Of a stretch of 64,000 bases of DNA, positions 24,646 to 33,655 are shown piece after piece (positions within the stretch are counted from its first letter, which is position 1; the number at the start of each line of letters is the position of its first letter). Source of the stretch: Mycobacterium kansasii ATCC 12478 (GTDB taxonomy: Bacteria; Actinomycetota; Actinomycetes; Mycobacteriales; Mycobacteriaceae). Position numbers and translations under genes: made by a program. The notes beneath the pieces are model-generated. The model made no database searches, had not been told where the DNA came from, and saw nothing but the letters and a program-made list of their open reading frames with translations. The DNA lies in assembly GCF_000157895.3 (NCBI RefSeq), contig NC_022663.1, positions 1,984,001 to 2,048,000 on the forward strand, written 5' to 3'.

Positions 24646-25248
24646 ATGAGCAACCCGGCCCAGCGCGACACGAAGGACACGCGTGACGATTCGTCGCTCG
24701 CGGCTGACACCGATCGCATCCAGATCGCGCAGTTGCTGGCATACGCGGCGGAACAGGGTCGCCTGCAGCTGAACGAGTATGAAGATCGGCTTACCAGGGC
24801 TTACGCGGCAACCACCTACCGAGAGCTGGACCAGCTTCGAGCCGACCTGCCCGGCGCCTCGGTAAGCCCCCGTCGCGGCGGCAACTGCAACCCGGCACCG
24901 TCCACCCTGTTGCTCGCCCTGATGAGTGGGTTCGAGCGGCGCGGCCGGTGGAATGTGCCGAAGAAGCTGACCACCTTCACGCTTTGGGGAACCGGCGTGC
25001 TGGATTTGCGCTACGCCGACTTCACCTCAACCGAGGTCGAGATCCGCGCCTACTCGATCATGGGTGTGCAGACCATCCTGCTGCCCCCCGAAGTACACGT
25101 CGAAATCCGCGGCCGCGGTGTGATGGGCAACTTCGACCGCGAAGTCGTGGGCGAGGGCAGCCGGGGTGCACCCAAGGTGAAGATCCGCGGCTTCTCGTTC
25201 TGGGGCGGCGTGGGCATCAAGCGTAAAGCGCGCAAGCCCCGCAAGTAG
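24646..25248 (+). CDS. DUF1707 protein with cell-wall-antibiotic-response-like C-terminus (Rv0966c orthologue)
   Basis: The 200-residue protein starts from ATG 24646 (MSNPAQRDTKD), which gives the expected length; the ORF extends 12 codons further. The N-terminal DUF1707 (about 25-80) has TDRIQIAQLLAYAAEQGRLQ, YEDRLTRAYAATTYRELDQLRADLP. The C-terminal half is beta-rich (FTLWGTGVLDLRYADFTSTEVEIRAYSIMG and KIRGFSFWGGVGIKRK), like YvqF/DUF2154 proteins linked to wall stress. There is no membrane segment. In M. tuberculosis the copper operon csoR-ctpV lies between this gene and echA7; here only about 100 bases separate them. Confidence 0.85.
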   Translation: MSNPAQRDTKDTRDDSSLAADTDRIQIAQLLAYAAEQGRLQLNEYEDRLTRAYAATTYRELDQLRADLPGASVSPRRGGNCNPAPSTLLLALMSGFERRGRWNVPKKLTTFTLWGTGVLDLRYADFTSTEVEIRAYSIMGVQTILLPPEVHVEIRGRGVMGNFDREVVGEGSRGAPKVKIRGFSFWGGVGIKRKARKPRK

Positions 25249-25338
25249 CCCGGTACGGCCGCCAAAGGTGAATAGCCCGGTTGGCGGGTGTGTGCCATAC
25301 TCCCCGGAGGTTTGCTTGCCGGCTGATCGGGAGGGTCG

Positions 25339-25683
25339 ATGATGAAGCCGTTGCGTGTCGTTCCCGAAGTCCTGACCCGGGTGGGATATGAGTTGGCCAA
25401 TCACGGTGAGTCACTGCTGGTCTTGCACCAGTCATGCCACGGTGCCGCCGAAGGCGCGCGGTCGGGATGGGTCGGTTCCTCGGCTGGCGCGCTGTCGGGG
25501 TTGCTGGGTAGCTGGGAGACGGTCAGCGCCACCCACGCCGACCGATTCGGTGAGCATTCCTGCGGCATGCATCTCGCGGCGGTCGGCTTCGCTGAGATGG
25601 ACCAGAGCAACGCCGCGGCGCTGGCCGCGGTCCGTGCGCAGGCTGGCAGCAGCGGTCGATTCGATGGCGCTGACGTTAGCTGA
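25339..25683 (+). CDS. EspC/WXG-like small protein (Rv2078-like)
   Basis: The 114-residue protein starts from ATG 25339 (or 25342) after a GGGAGG site. The first 45 residues are helical, followed by a W-V-G turn (SGWVGSSAGALSGLLGSW) and a second helical part containing HADRFGEHSCGMHLAAVGFAEMD. This is the pattern of ESX-associated WXG100/EspC-type helical hairpins. It is followed by, and overlaps, an alpha/beta hydrolase gene, as Rv2078 precedes Rv2079 in M. tuberculosis. Secretion is inferred from the fold, not shown. Confidence 0.72.
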   Translation: MMKPLRVVPEVLTRVGYELANHGESLLVLHQSCHGAAEGARSGWVGSSAGALSGLLGSWETVSATHADRFGEHSCGMHLAAVGFAEMDQSNAAALAAVRAQAGSSGRFDGADVS

Positions 25684-27358
25684 TATTGAGCGCTGGGATC
25701 CTGCGGCAATCAGGACGGTGTTTCGGGCGGCGATTGACCGCGCACACGGCACCCGCACCACATCGGCGGCGCTCAGTGACACCATGCGGTTGCTGGACTT
25801 CGGTGGTGATGCCGCCGATGCCGCGCTGGCGGCGACGCACCGCACGACAATGCTTCTCGACGACCATGCCGATGCGTGCGAGGCGGTCGCACGGGCCGCG
25901 GAGAAATCGGCCGAAGAGGTGGCCGCAATCAAGTTGCGGCTGCATGCCATTCGCGATAGTGCCCGGGATTACCACCTGACGATTGACAATGCGACCGGTA
26001 CGGCGTTGCCGCCTGCTGACTTGTGGTCGTACTCCCCTGCTGATCAGCAGTCGATTCTCAATGCCGCGATCAGCCTGACGGAAAGCACCAAGCGTCTGCT
26101 GGCTGACGCCGAGACCGCCGATGAGGATCTGGCCGCGGCGATTCGGGGCGCCGACGGGGACTTGTCACCTGAGCAGGTCAACACCCAACTCAGCCATGAG
26201 CCACCCAAGATGCCGCAGATGCCGCCGCCGGACAGCGATCCCACGGAGGTGAGCAAGTGGTGGCATTCGCTGACACCGGGACAGCAGGATCGGGTCAAAC
26301 AGTGGTTCCCCAACGCCGTTCGCAACCTCGACGGCGTCCCGACCAGAGTTCGCAACGAACTCAATGTACCGGTGCTGCAACGCGAACTCGACCGGCTGCA
26401 GCGCGGTTGGCTGGATGGAAATGGCTTGTGGCATACGGACACTGAGAAGCTGGCGGATCTGCAGGCGTTACAGCGAGCGCTTACCAACAACCCGGGCAGC
26501 AGCCTGATTCTGTTGGACACCGCCAGTAATTCCCGCAAGGTGTTGGCGGCGGTGGGGGTCGGCGACGTCGACAATGCACAACGGGTGGGTGTAACGGTGG
26601 GCGGATTGAACACGCGAGTAAGTTCCAGCGTTGAAGCGATGCTCAGGGAAGCTCAAGTCCAACAAGGCAAAGCATCGGACTTGAGGAGGTTGGCGGGTGC
26701 ACCGAATTACGATGCGGTCGCTTCCATTGCGTGGCTCGGATATGACGCACCTGACAGCCTGAAGGACGTGACGCATGACTGGTCGGCGCGCGATGCCGCA
26801 GGGCCATTGAACCGCTTCTACAAGGGCATAGCGGCTGGTAGCAATGTCGCGGATCAGCACATCACCGCGTTCGGGCATTCATACGGCTCCCTGGTGACCA
26901 GTCTTGCGTTGCAGCAGGGCGCACCGGTAAGCGACGTCGTACTGTACGGTTCGCCGGGTACCGAGCTCACCAACGCTTCCCAGCTAGGAGTTCAGCCGGG
27001 ACATGCCTACTACATGATCGGTGTCAATGATGATGTCTCTCAAGTGATTCCCGAGTTCGGCGCATTCGGTGCCGCACCGCAGGACGTACCGGGCATGACT
27101 GAGCTGTCCACCAGTACTGGGCTGGCACTGGGCGGTCGCTACGGTGACGGCAACCTTCATGAGCGGGCCTACGGTCATTCGGAGTATGCGCGCATGGGAA
27201 GCAACGGCGAACTGCGCATGAGCGGGTACAACATGGCCGCGGTGCTGGCCGGACTGCCCGACGACCTCATCACACCCCGTGCCGTCGGCGTGGACCGGCT
27301 GCCCGGCGGCGCCGGCCCCTATGAAGTACCGCCTCCAATCCCGCGGCAGCACGTATGA
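25664..27358 (+). CDS. DUF1023 alpha/beta-hydrolase (Rv2079-like)
   Basis: The frame is open back to 25388, but its Arg/Trp-rich beginning is a shadow of the previous gene. ATG 25664 (MALTLADIERWDP) gives 564 residues overlapping the previous gene by 20 bases. Residues 1-250 form a helical region of the WXG/T7-substrate kind with a Pro-rich hinge (PPKMPQMPPPDSDP). The C-terminal DUF1023 domain contains the nucleophile elbow FGHSYGSLV and DVVLYGSPGTELTNAS. The product may be an esterase or lipase acting outside the cell. The gene overlaps the following lipoprotein gene by 4 bases. Confidence 0.85.
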   Translation: MALTLADIERWDPAAIRTVFRAAIDRAHGTRTTSAALSDTMRLLDFGGDAADAALAATHRTTMLLDDHADACEAVARAAEKSAEEVAAIKLRLHAIRDSARDYHLTIDNATGTALPPADLWSYSPADQQSILNAAISLTESTKRLLADAETADEDLAAAIRGADGDLSPEQVNTQLSHEPPKMPQMPPPDSDPTEVSKWWHSLTPGQQDRVKQWFPNAVRNLDGVPTRVRNELNVPVLQRELDRLQRGWLDGNGLWHTDTEKLADLQALQRALTNNPGSSLILLDTASNSRKVLAAVGVGDVDNAQRVGVTVGGLNTRVSSSVEAMLREAQVQQGKASDLRRLAGAPNYDAVASIAWLGYDAPDSLKDVTHDWSARDAAGPLNRFYKGIAAGSNVADQHITAFGHSYGSLVTSLALQQGAPVSDVVLYGSPGTELTNASQLGVQPGHAYYMIGVNDDVSQVIPEFGAFGAAPQDVPGMTELSTSTGLALGGRYGDGNLHERAYGHSEYARMGSNGELRMSGYNMAAVLAGLPDDLITPRAVGVDRLPGGAGPYEVPPPIPRQHV

Positions 27359-28026
27359 ACCGGCCACACCGTTATGCCACAGCCGGACTGCTCAGCGTCA
27401 CGCTACTGCTCACCGGCTGCCTCAAACCCAATACGTTGGATCCGTACGCCAACCCAGGCCGTGGCGAGTTGGATCGCCTACAGCAGATCGTCAACAAACG
27501 ACCCGACCTGGAGACGGTCCAGCAGCAGCTCGCCAACCTCGATGCCACCATCCGGGCGGTGATCGCCGAATACTCGCCACAGACAAAGTTCTCCAGCACC
27601 TCAGTGAGTCATCCGACCAACGGCTGCAACGACCCCTTCGTCCGCACCATCGGCCGGCAAGTGGGAAGCGATCATTTCTTCGGCGAACCTGCACCCACCC
27701 CAGAGCAATGGCTGCGGATTGTGACCGAGTTGGCGCCGGTGTTCAAGGCGGCGGGTTTTCGGCCTAACAACGCCGCACCGGGCGATGCCCCGCTTCCTTT
27801 GGGATCGGCCAACGATTCGCAAATCCGAGACGACGGCGTGTTGATCCGTCTCGTCAACGGCGACGAGCACAGCCCACTGTCCTACTCCTACGACACCGGC
27901 TGTCACCTCCCGGCCGCGTGGCGCACGGCGCCACCACCACTAAACATGCGGCCCCCCAACGACCCCGACGTCCACTACCCATACCTGTACGGATCCCCAG
28001 GTGGCCGAACCCGCGACGCATATTGA
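27355..28026 (+). CDS. Lipoprotein of the LppJ/LppA/LppV type
   Basis: The 223-residue protein has a signal peptide ending in the lipobox LLTGC (Cys 22), so it should be lipidated and held at the outer face of the membrane. The mature part has NGCNDPF, PTPEQWLRIVTELAPVFKAAGF and DDGVLIRLVNGDEHSPLSYSYDTGCHLPA, typical of the mycobacterial LppA/LppV family. The ATG overlaps the hydrolase stop as ATGA. The three-gene order matches M. tuberculosis Rv2078-Rv2079-lppJ, which lies at a distant locus there. The role is unknown. Confidence 0.85.
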   Translation: MNRPHRYATAGLLSVTLLLTGCLKPNTLDPYANPGRGELDRLQQIVNKRPDLETVQQQLANLDATIRAVIAEYSPQTKFSSTSVSHPTNGCNDPFVRTIGRQVGSDHFFGEPAPTPEQWLRIVTELAPVFKAAGFRPNNAAPGDAPLPLGSANDSQIRDDGVLIRLVNGDEHSPLSYSYDTGCHLPAAWRTAPPPLNMRPPNDPDVHYPYLYGSPGGRTRDAY

Positions 28027-28128
28027 TCCGCGGTCGGCGCTCCGATAAGCCCGGCACCAGTCACAGTGGTTGCGAACCACGTCGAGAACCCATCCAGTCG
28101 TCATGTCGCCGATGTTCAAAGACATTCC

Positions 28129-29076
28129 TCAGGAACGAGTTTCACGCTCCTTCCAACGATCCGGATCTTCTTCCAGCAGGGCGCGATCCCACTCAGCTCT
28201 GGTGGCCACCGCTTCGTAGGTGTCTTGCAAGAATCCCAGAAGTACCTGATCCGGGTCGGCTGCCTGTCGCACGATCTCGTAGGGCAGCAGGTACTCGCCG
28301 TGGTCCTTGCTGTAGTACGCCTGCTCGGGATTGACGACGTGACCGGCGAAGCCGTCGGGTTCGGGGTAGGCGTAGGCATAGAAGGCGCCCTCCTCACCAC
28401 CGCCTGGCCAGAACCCGCAGCTGCTCAGTTCCCGCGAATATCCTTCCGCCATAACCCAGTCGCCCAAGTTGGGGGCGCCGCCAGGATGGCGGGGTGCGCC
28501 ACGCCCGGAAAATCTGGTACATGCGATATCCATTGCACCCCAGAAGAAATGTACCGGACTCACCTTTCCGGCGAACCGGGACCGGAACCGGCTCAACACA
28601 CGGTGGGCTTGAATCAGCTGGCGCCAGAACAGGTTCGCCGCGTGCGGGTCGTACGAGGCGTGCTCGACGTCCTCGGCGAACCGAGGAGCCGGGTCGACCT
28701 CGTTGGGGTGTGACTGGATGCTCGTGGGGAAGCCCAATTCGGCTAAGGTCGTCATGGTTTCGGCGTAGAAGTCGGCGACCGATTTCGGTTCCAGTCGGAC
28801 GGTACGGTTGGCACCGGTGCTGCTGCAGATCACCAACTGATGGTCGATGAAGTCGAATTCGATATCGAATATCTCGTTCCCATAAGGGATTGCGGACGTC
28901 GTCAACCCGCGGGGGGTAACGTACAACGTCACCTGCCACCAATGGTTGACCATGGGGGCATGAGCGAGCCGGATCTTGCCGACGATCTGAGTCCACATAT
29001 GCAGCGTTTCCCGGGTTGGCGTCCACTCGTCGACCCGCAAGCTGGGCCAGGCATTTGTGCTTCGGTGCGCAGTCAT
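28129..29076 (-). CDS. DUF5996 family protein
   Basis: The 315-residue protein starts from the ATG ending at 29076 (MTAHRSTNAWPSL), preceded by a GAGGAG site. Family features are WPSLRVDEWTPTRETLHMWTQIVGKIRLA, NHWWQVTLYVTPRGLTTSAIPYG, the central PVHFFWGAMDIACTRFSGRGAP, and a C-terminal HGEYLLPYEIVRQAADPD. No signal peptide or membrane segment is seen. The family is widespread in actinobacteria without a known function. It converges with the lipoprotein gene and is divergent from the GH15 gene. Confidence 0.85.
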   Translation of the reverse strand: MTAHRSTNAWPSLRVDEWTPTRETLHMWTQIVGKIRLAHAPMVNHWWQVTLYVTPRGLTTSAIPYGNEIFDIEFDFIDHQLVICSSTGANRTVRLEPKSVADFYAETMTTLAELGFPTSIQSHPNEVDPAPRFAEDVEHASYDPHAANLFWRQLIQAHRVLSRFRSRFAGKVSPVHFFWGAMDIACTRFSGRGAPRHPGGAPNLGDWVMAEGYSRELSSCGFWPGGGEEGAFYAYAYPEPDGFAGHVVNPEQAYYSKDHGEYLLPYEIVRQAADPDQVLLGFLQDTYEAVATRAEWDRALLEEDPDRWKERETRS

Positions 29077-29468
29077 ATCGATCTCCTCGGTCCAGTACAA
29101 CAGGTGAATCGGCTCGGCAATCGGTGGGCACCCGCCATGCCGATTGCTGTAGACGGGATACCCTCCCCTTCGGTATACATGCGCGATACACACGGCAAGT
29201 TGTCAGCCGCCAGGTCGGCGCAGTCGGGCGAAGTCGAGGTCACACCGGCCACTCGGTTCGGCGGTTCACAATTGCGTTGACGAACAACGGTTGCCGGCCT
29301 GCCGATGCGCTGAAACCGGCGGTAGCGGAAGGACCGCGAATCGGCGGCTGCCACGACGACACAACGGCGGTGTACCCGCAATCCGGAAGCCGCGCCGCGA
29401 GAATGGCCACGACACGGCCAACTGTGTGGTAGGCAAGCGGGAACGACGCGGTACCTAGGAGGCACCCG
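29077..29468. other. Divergent intergenic region between the DUF5996 and GH15 genes
   Basis: This 392-base gap should carry both promoters. Ribosome sites are visible at both ends (GAGGAG on the minus strand, TAGGAGG at 29456-29462 on the plus strand). The open frames crossing it have no family similarity. No convincing operator, RNA or repeat was found. Confidence 0.4.
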
Positions 29469-31310
29469 GTGAGCACCACACCAATCGCCGACTACGCCCT
29501 GCTCTCTGACCGGCATACTGCAGCGCTGGTCAGTCGCAGCGGTTCAGTCGACTGGCTCTGCTTGCCCCGGTTCGACTCGCCATCGGTGTTCGCCAGACTG
29601 CTCGACGCTGACGCCGGGTTTTTCTCGGTGCACCCCACCGATCCCGGCGCGGAGATCGAACGCCGTTACGTCGACCAGACCATGGTGCTCGAGACGACGT
29701 TCACCACCGGCACCGGCACGCTGGTGCTATCCGATGCGCTCGCCACCGGGTACGTGGATGACCCGCACCAGTTGGGCGCGACCGCCCCTCGGCTGCTGGT
29801 GCGGTCGCTAACGTGTACCGCGGGCGAGGTCGAGGTGACCGTCGAATTCTCGGCACGCCCGGAATACGGGGTGGTCACACCCTTGGTGTCCAAGGACGAC
29901 GGCTGCATCCTGGTCCGCGGTGGCGCCGACGTCCTGCTCCTGTGTTGCCCAATTCCGCTGGGTATTACCGATTCCGACGCCAGTGGCCGATTCCGGATGC
30001 ACGAGGGTGAGCGGATGTCCCTCGGGTTGCAACATCGCACCACCTCGGAAGCGTGTCCTGAATCCATGTCAGCGGCCGAGCTCGAGGCAGCGCTCACGGC
30101 GACAATCGACGCGTGGCGGTTGTGGTCGAAGGTCCATCAGAGCTATGACGGGCCATGGCGCGATCTGGTGCATCACAGCGGCCGAGTTCTGCAGGCATTG
30201 ACTTACCAACCCACGTGGGCCGTGGTCGCCGCCCCGACGACGTCCCTGCCGGAAGAGATTGGTGGAGAACGTAACTGGGATTACCGCTATTCGTGGGTCC
30301 GGGACGCCAGCCTCACGCTGGAAGCCCTCTGGGTAGCCGCATGTCCAGACGAGGCGGAGCAGTTTTTCGACTACCTCGCGGTCAGCTCCGCCGGACAACT
30401 ACGCGCCAACGAACCTCTCCAGATCATGTTCGGCATAGGTGGCGAACATGATCTGTCCGAACGTGAGCTCGGTCATCTCCGCGGTTGGCGCGACAGCCGC
30501 CCGGTTCGGGTCGGCAACGGCGCGTGGGGGCAAAGCCAGATCGACGTGTACGGCGAACTGCTGGGTGCGGCACACCGCCTGGCCAAACAGCTGCACCCGG
30601 ACCGCCCCTGCGCCGCCGCGGGACGCGAGTTCCTCATCGGATCCGCCGATGCCGCCGCACGTCTTTGGCAGCAACGTGATTCGGGTATCTGGGAAGTCCG
30701 CGGCGAGCCGCAACACTTCCTCTACTCCAAGCTGATGTGCTGGGTCGCGCTCGACCGCGCCATCGCCATGGTCGATGCACTCGGCGCCGGGGACAGGGTC
30801 GACGGCTGGCGTAAAGCTGCCGATGACGTCCGGCATCAGATCCTTACTCGCGGGTGGAGCGACGCGGCCAACGCGTTTACCCAGGCATTCGAAAGCGACG
30901 ACCTGGACGCTTCAGCGCTGATGATTCCGCTGGTCGGATTCTTGCCCGCCGACGACCCTCGAGTGTTGGCCACCATCGACGCCATCGCCGGTCAGCTCGT
31001 CGACTCGCGTGGCTTGGTCTATCGGTATCGCACCAGCGTCGACGCCAATGCCGACGGCCTGACCGGACAAGAGGGCACGTTTCTGCTGTGCACATTCTGG
31101 TTGGCGCAAGCCCTGGCAGCCTCCGGCCAGCTCGACCGGGCGCGCGAAGTGTTCGAGCACGCTATCAGTTACCGCAACGACGTAGGACTTCTCTCCGAAG
31201 AGGTCGACCCCGGCACCGGCGAGCTGTTGGGCAACTTCCCGCAGGCGTTCAGTCACATCGGGCTGGTCAATGCGGCCTGGGCCATTGCCCAAGCCGAAGC
31301 TCGCGGTTGA
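29469..31310 (+). CDS. Glycoside hydrolase family 15 (glucoamylase/trehalase-like)
   Basis: The 613-residue protein starts from GTG 29469 after TAGGAGG. The N-terminal beta-sandwich (about 1-215) begins with IADYALLSDRHTAALVSRSGSVDWLCLPRFDSPSVF. The catalytic (alpha/alpha)6 barrel (about 225-610) has ERNWDYRYSWVRDASLTLEAL, GAWGQSQIDVYGELL, and near the end EEVDPGTGELLGNFPQAFSHIGL. Enzymes of this group in mycobacteria cleave trehalose or maltooligosaccharides. There is no signal peptide, so it acts on internal glucans. The substrate preference cannot be read off. Confidence 0.92.
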   Translation: MSTTPIADYALLSDRHTAALVSRSGSVDWLCLPRFDSPSVFARLLDADAGFFSVHPTDPGAEIERRYVDQTMVLETTFTTGTGTLVLSDALATGYVDDPHQLGATAPRLLVRSLTCTAGEVEVTVEFSARPEYGVVTPLVSKDDGCILVRGGADVLLLCCPIPLGITDSDASGRFRMHEGERMSLGLQHRTTSEACPESMSAAELEAALTATIDAWRLWSKVHQSYDGPWRDLVHHSGRVLQALTYQPTWAVVAAPTTSLPEEIGGERNWDYRYSWVRDASLTLEALWVAACPDEAEQFFDYLAVSSAGQLRANEPLQIMFGIGGEHDLSERELGHLRGWRDSRPVRVGNGAWGQSQIDVYGELLGAAHRLAKQLHPDRPCAAAGREFLIGSADAAARLWQQRDSGIWEVRGEPQHFLYSKLMCWVALDRAIAMVDALGAGDRVDGWRKAADDVRHQILTRGWSDAANAFTQAFESDDLDASALMIPLVGFLPADDPRVLATIDAIAGQLVDSRGLVYRYRTSVDANADGLTGQEGTFLLCTFWLAQALAASGQLDRAREVFEHAISYRNDVGLLSEEVDPGTGELLGNFPQAFSHIGLVNAAWAIAQAEARG

Positions 31311-31663
31311 CCAAGGCAACTTATGCTCGGGCACCCGGAATGCGGATATCCCAAATGCCTGCGCCCACTTTCGTGTAATGCGTAGCCCTGAGTTGGCGAC
31401 TCGGTTGGTCCGCCAACCATATCCGCCAGGAGTCCCAGGGATAGGTCGGTACACGATTTGCCCGCCTCGCAGCGAGAAGCCAAGTCGCGCAGGGTTTGTC
31501 GCTATCAGTTGGGCACAATCAACACAGTCACCCACAGAGACCAGTGTGGCTGGTGCGGCATAGCCGTTTGCCCCGGCCAACCAGGAGCACAATCCACGCA
31601 ACGCCAAAAATTGATTACGCCAATGGAATTCGCCAGTGCATCATTGCGCCGCGGTGTTGCCAC
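31311..31663. other. Intergenic region between convergent GH15 and VWA genes
   Basis: This gap of about 353 bases lies between two convergent genes. It has somewhat lower G+C in its second half. The small frames here are not supported by start sites or family similarity. No strong terminator hairpin was found. It may hold the residue of a deleted gene. Confidence 0.35.
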
Positions 31664-33655
31664 CTACCTGCGTCGCCGCGACCGGAGGTAGTCGCCGACC
31701 ACCGCCGCCCCCAGCCCGTCGAGGTCGGGTTCCACGACCCGGCCCTCCACCCGTCGTGCGACCTGGTCGATGAACCGGGCCAGACCCGGGTCACTGCCCA
31801 GCCGGAAGATCGTGATCTGCGCACCCAACCGGGCCATGTCGTCGAAACCCCGTACCGTGTGGGCAATGGTCCGCGGATGCGGCGGATAATCAAAGAAGAC
31901 AGCAGAACCCGTCCCCTCCCCGCTGAAATCCTCCAAATGGGCGGTGGGCTCACCGTCGGTCACCACCAACACGACCGGCTGTGCATTGGGGTGCTTGCGC
32001 AGGTGACGCCCCGCCAGCGCCAGTGCGTGATGCAGGTTGGTGCCCTGCTCATAGACACCTTCCAAACCCGTCAGCTCGGCCGCCGTCACAGTGCGGGCGT
32101 AGCGGCCAAACGCAATGATCTGCAGGGCATCTGAGCGGAAACGCGTGCACACCAGGTGGTTGAGTGCCAGTGCCGTTCGCTTCATCGGCAGCCAGCGATT
32201 TTCCATCACCATCGAAAACGAGGTGTCGACCAGCAGCGCAACCGCGGCCTGGGTACGGGTTTCGGTCTCGGACACCTCAACGTCGTCGACGGTGATCCGA
32301 ATGCCCGAACGGGGCATCGACGTCGTCCCGGCCTGGCGCAGTACGGCATTGGTCAGCGTCCGGGAGATGTTCCACGGCTCGGTGTCACCGAATTGCCAGG
32401 GCCGGGTCGCACCGGTCAGTTCTCCGGCGGCCCCTGCACGCCGATGGTCCCGTTCGCCACGACGTCCGGAAAGCTGTTGCACCACGTCACGTAACGCGGT
32501 CTCGCCCAGCCTGCGCATCGCCTTGGGCGACAGCCGCCACTGGCCGTCGGAACCACGATCCAAGAAACCCTGATTGACCAGTGCGCGTTCCAATTCGGCG
32601 AGCGTTCTGGCGTCGACGGCGGCCTGGTCGCCGAGCTGGCGGGCCAGCGCGTCCAGGTCAACGTCATCCATGGTGGCGCCCGGGTAGCTCTGCGACAATT
32701 GCTCGGCCAGCTGCTCCAGCTCAGCGATATCGGCCAGCGCCTGGGTGCCCTCGCCCATACCGAACGGGTTGTCACCGGAGAACTGCTCGGATCCGGTCCA
32801 GTCCTCTCCGGGGCGTGCGGCTTGCAGATGGCTATCGAGCCGGCTCAGCGCCTGCATCAGCGAGGGCGATCCGAATGCCTGCTGCGCCAACGCATCCAGC
32901 TCGTCTCGCTGCTGCTGGCTCAGGCTGTTACGGAACCGCTGTGCGGCGGCGGCGCGCTTGGCCAGCGAGTCCAGCAACTCCTCGACGTTGCGCGGGTTCT
33001 CCGGAAAGAACTCGCCGTGCTTGTCCATGAAGTCTTGGAAATCCTGCGGAGTGTCCTCACCGCGGGCGTGCTTGTCCAACAGGTCGTTGAGATCATCGAG
33101 CATCTCGTTGACCCGCTGACGGTCCTCGTCGGTCGCGCCTTCCAGTGCTTGCTTCATCCCGGCGAAGCGTTGGTCGAGCAGCTCACGGCCGAGCAAATCC
33201 TTGATCTGGTCGTATTTTTCGCGGGCCTCGGTACTGCGCCAGTTGTACCCGGAAAGCTCCTGAACCGCTTTGGCCGGTGACGACGGTAACGCATCCAGCT
33301 GCAGCTCCGAGAATCGGGCGTCGTCGTCCAGTGCGCGGGCCAGTTGCTTGCGTTCGGCCAGCACCGCTTCGTCGAGCAGTCTCTTGATCTCCTGCAGGGT
33401 ACCGTCTAAGTTATTGCGGCGCAACAACTCCCGTCGGCGCCGATTCGCCTCGGCGGCCAACCGGTCGGCGCCGGGCATGGACTTGGTGCCGCGGCGCAAC
33501 AGCTCGGACAGCGCGCGGCGCGGCGAGGTGCCGGCCATCACGTCTTGCCCGATCTGCTCCAGCGCCTCGCGCAAGTCGACCGGCGGCGCCAGCGGGTCGG
33601 GTCCGCCGGTGTATGCCGAGTAGCGCGAAGAGTGCGCCCCAAAAGGCTTAGCCAT
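31664..33655 (-). CDS. VWA-domain protein, partner of the MoxR-like ATPase (Rv0959 orthologue)
   Basis: The 663-residue protein starts from the ATG ending at 33655 (MAKPFGAHSSRYS), overlapping the ATPase gene end by 8 bases. It has a long, charged helical N-terminal part (residues 30-400). A C-terminal von Willebrand A domain (about 475-650) contains the MIDAS motif LLVDTSFSM, a conserved Thr (YEQGTNLHHALALA) and VVTDGEPTAH. VWA/AAA pairs work as chaperone-like machines, as in Mg-chelatase I/D and MoxR/VWA systems. No chelatase partner is nearby. Confidence 0.88.
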   Translation of the reverse strand: MAKPFGAHSSRYSAYTGGPDPLAPPVDLREALEQIGQDVMAGTSPRRALSELLRRGTKSMPGADRLAAEANRRRRELLRRNNLDGTLQEIKRLLDEAVLAERKQLARALDDDARFSELQLDALPSSPAKAVQELSGYNWRSTEAREKYDQIKDLLGRELLDQRFAGMKQALEGATDEDRQRVNEMLDDLNDLLDKHARGEDTPQDFQDFMDKHGEFFPENPRNVEELLDSLAKRAAAAQRFRNSLSQQQRDELDALAQQAFGSPSLMQALSRLDSHLQAARPGEDWTGSEQFSGDNPFGMGEGTQALADIAELEQLAEQLSQSYPGATMDDVDLDALARQLGDQAAVDARTLAELERALVNQGFLDRGSDGQWRLSPKAMRRLGETALRDVVQQLSGRRGERDHRRAGAAGELTGATRPWQFGDTEPWNISRTLTNAVLRQAGTTSMPRSGIRITVDDVEVSETETRTQAAVALLVDTSFSMVMENRWLPMKRTALALNHLVCTRFRSDALQIIAFGRYARTVTAAELTGLEGVYEQGTNLHHALALAGRHLRKHPNAQPVVLVVTDGEPTAHLEDFSGEGTGSAVFFDYPPHPRTIAHTVRGFDDMARLGAQITIFRLGSDPGLARFIDQVARRVEGRVVEPDLDGLGAAVVGDYLRSRRRR

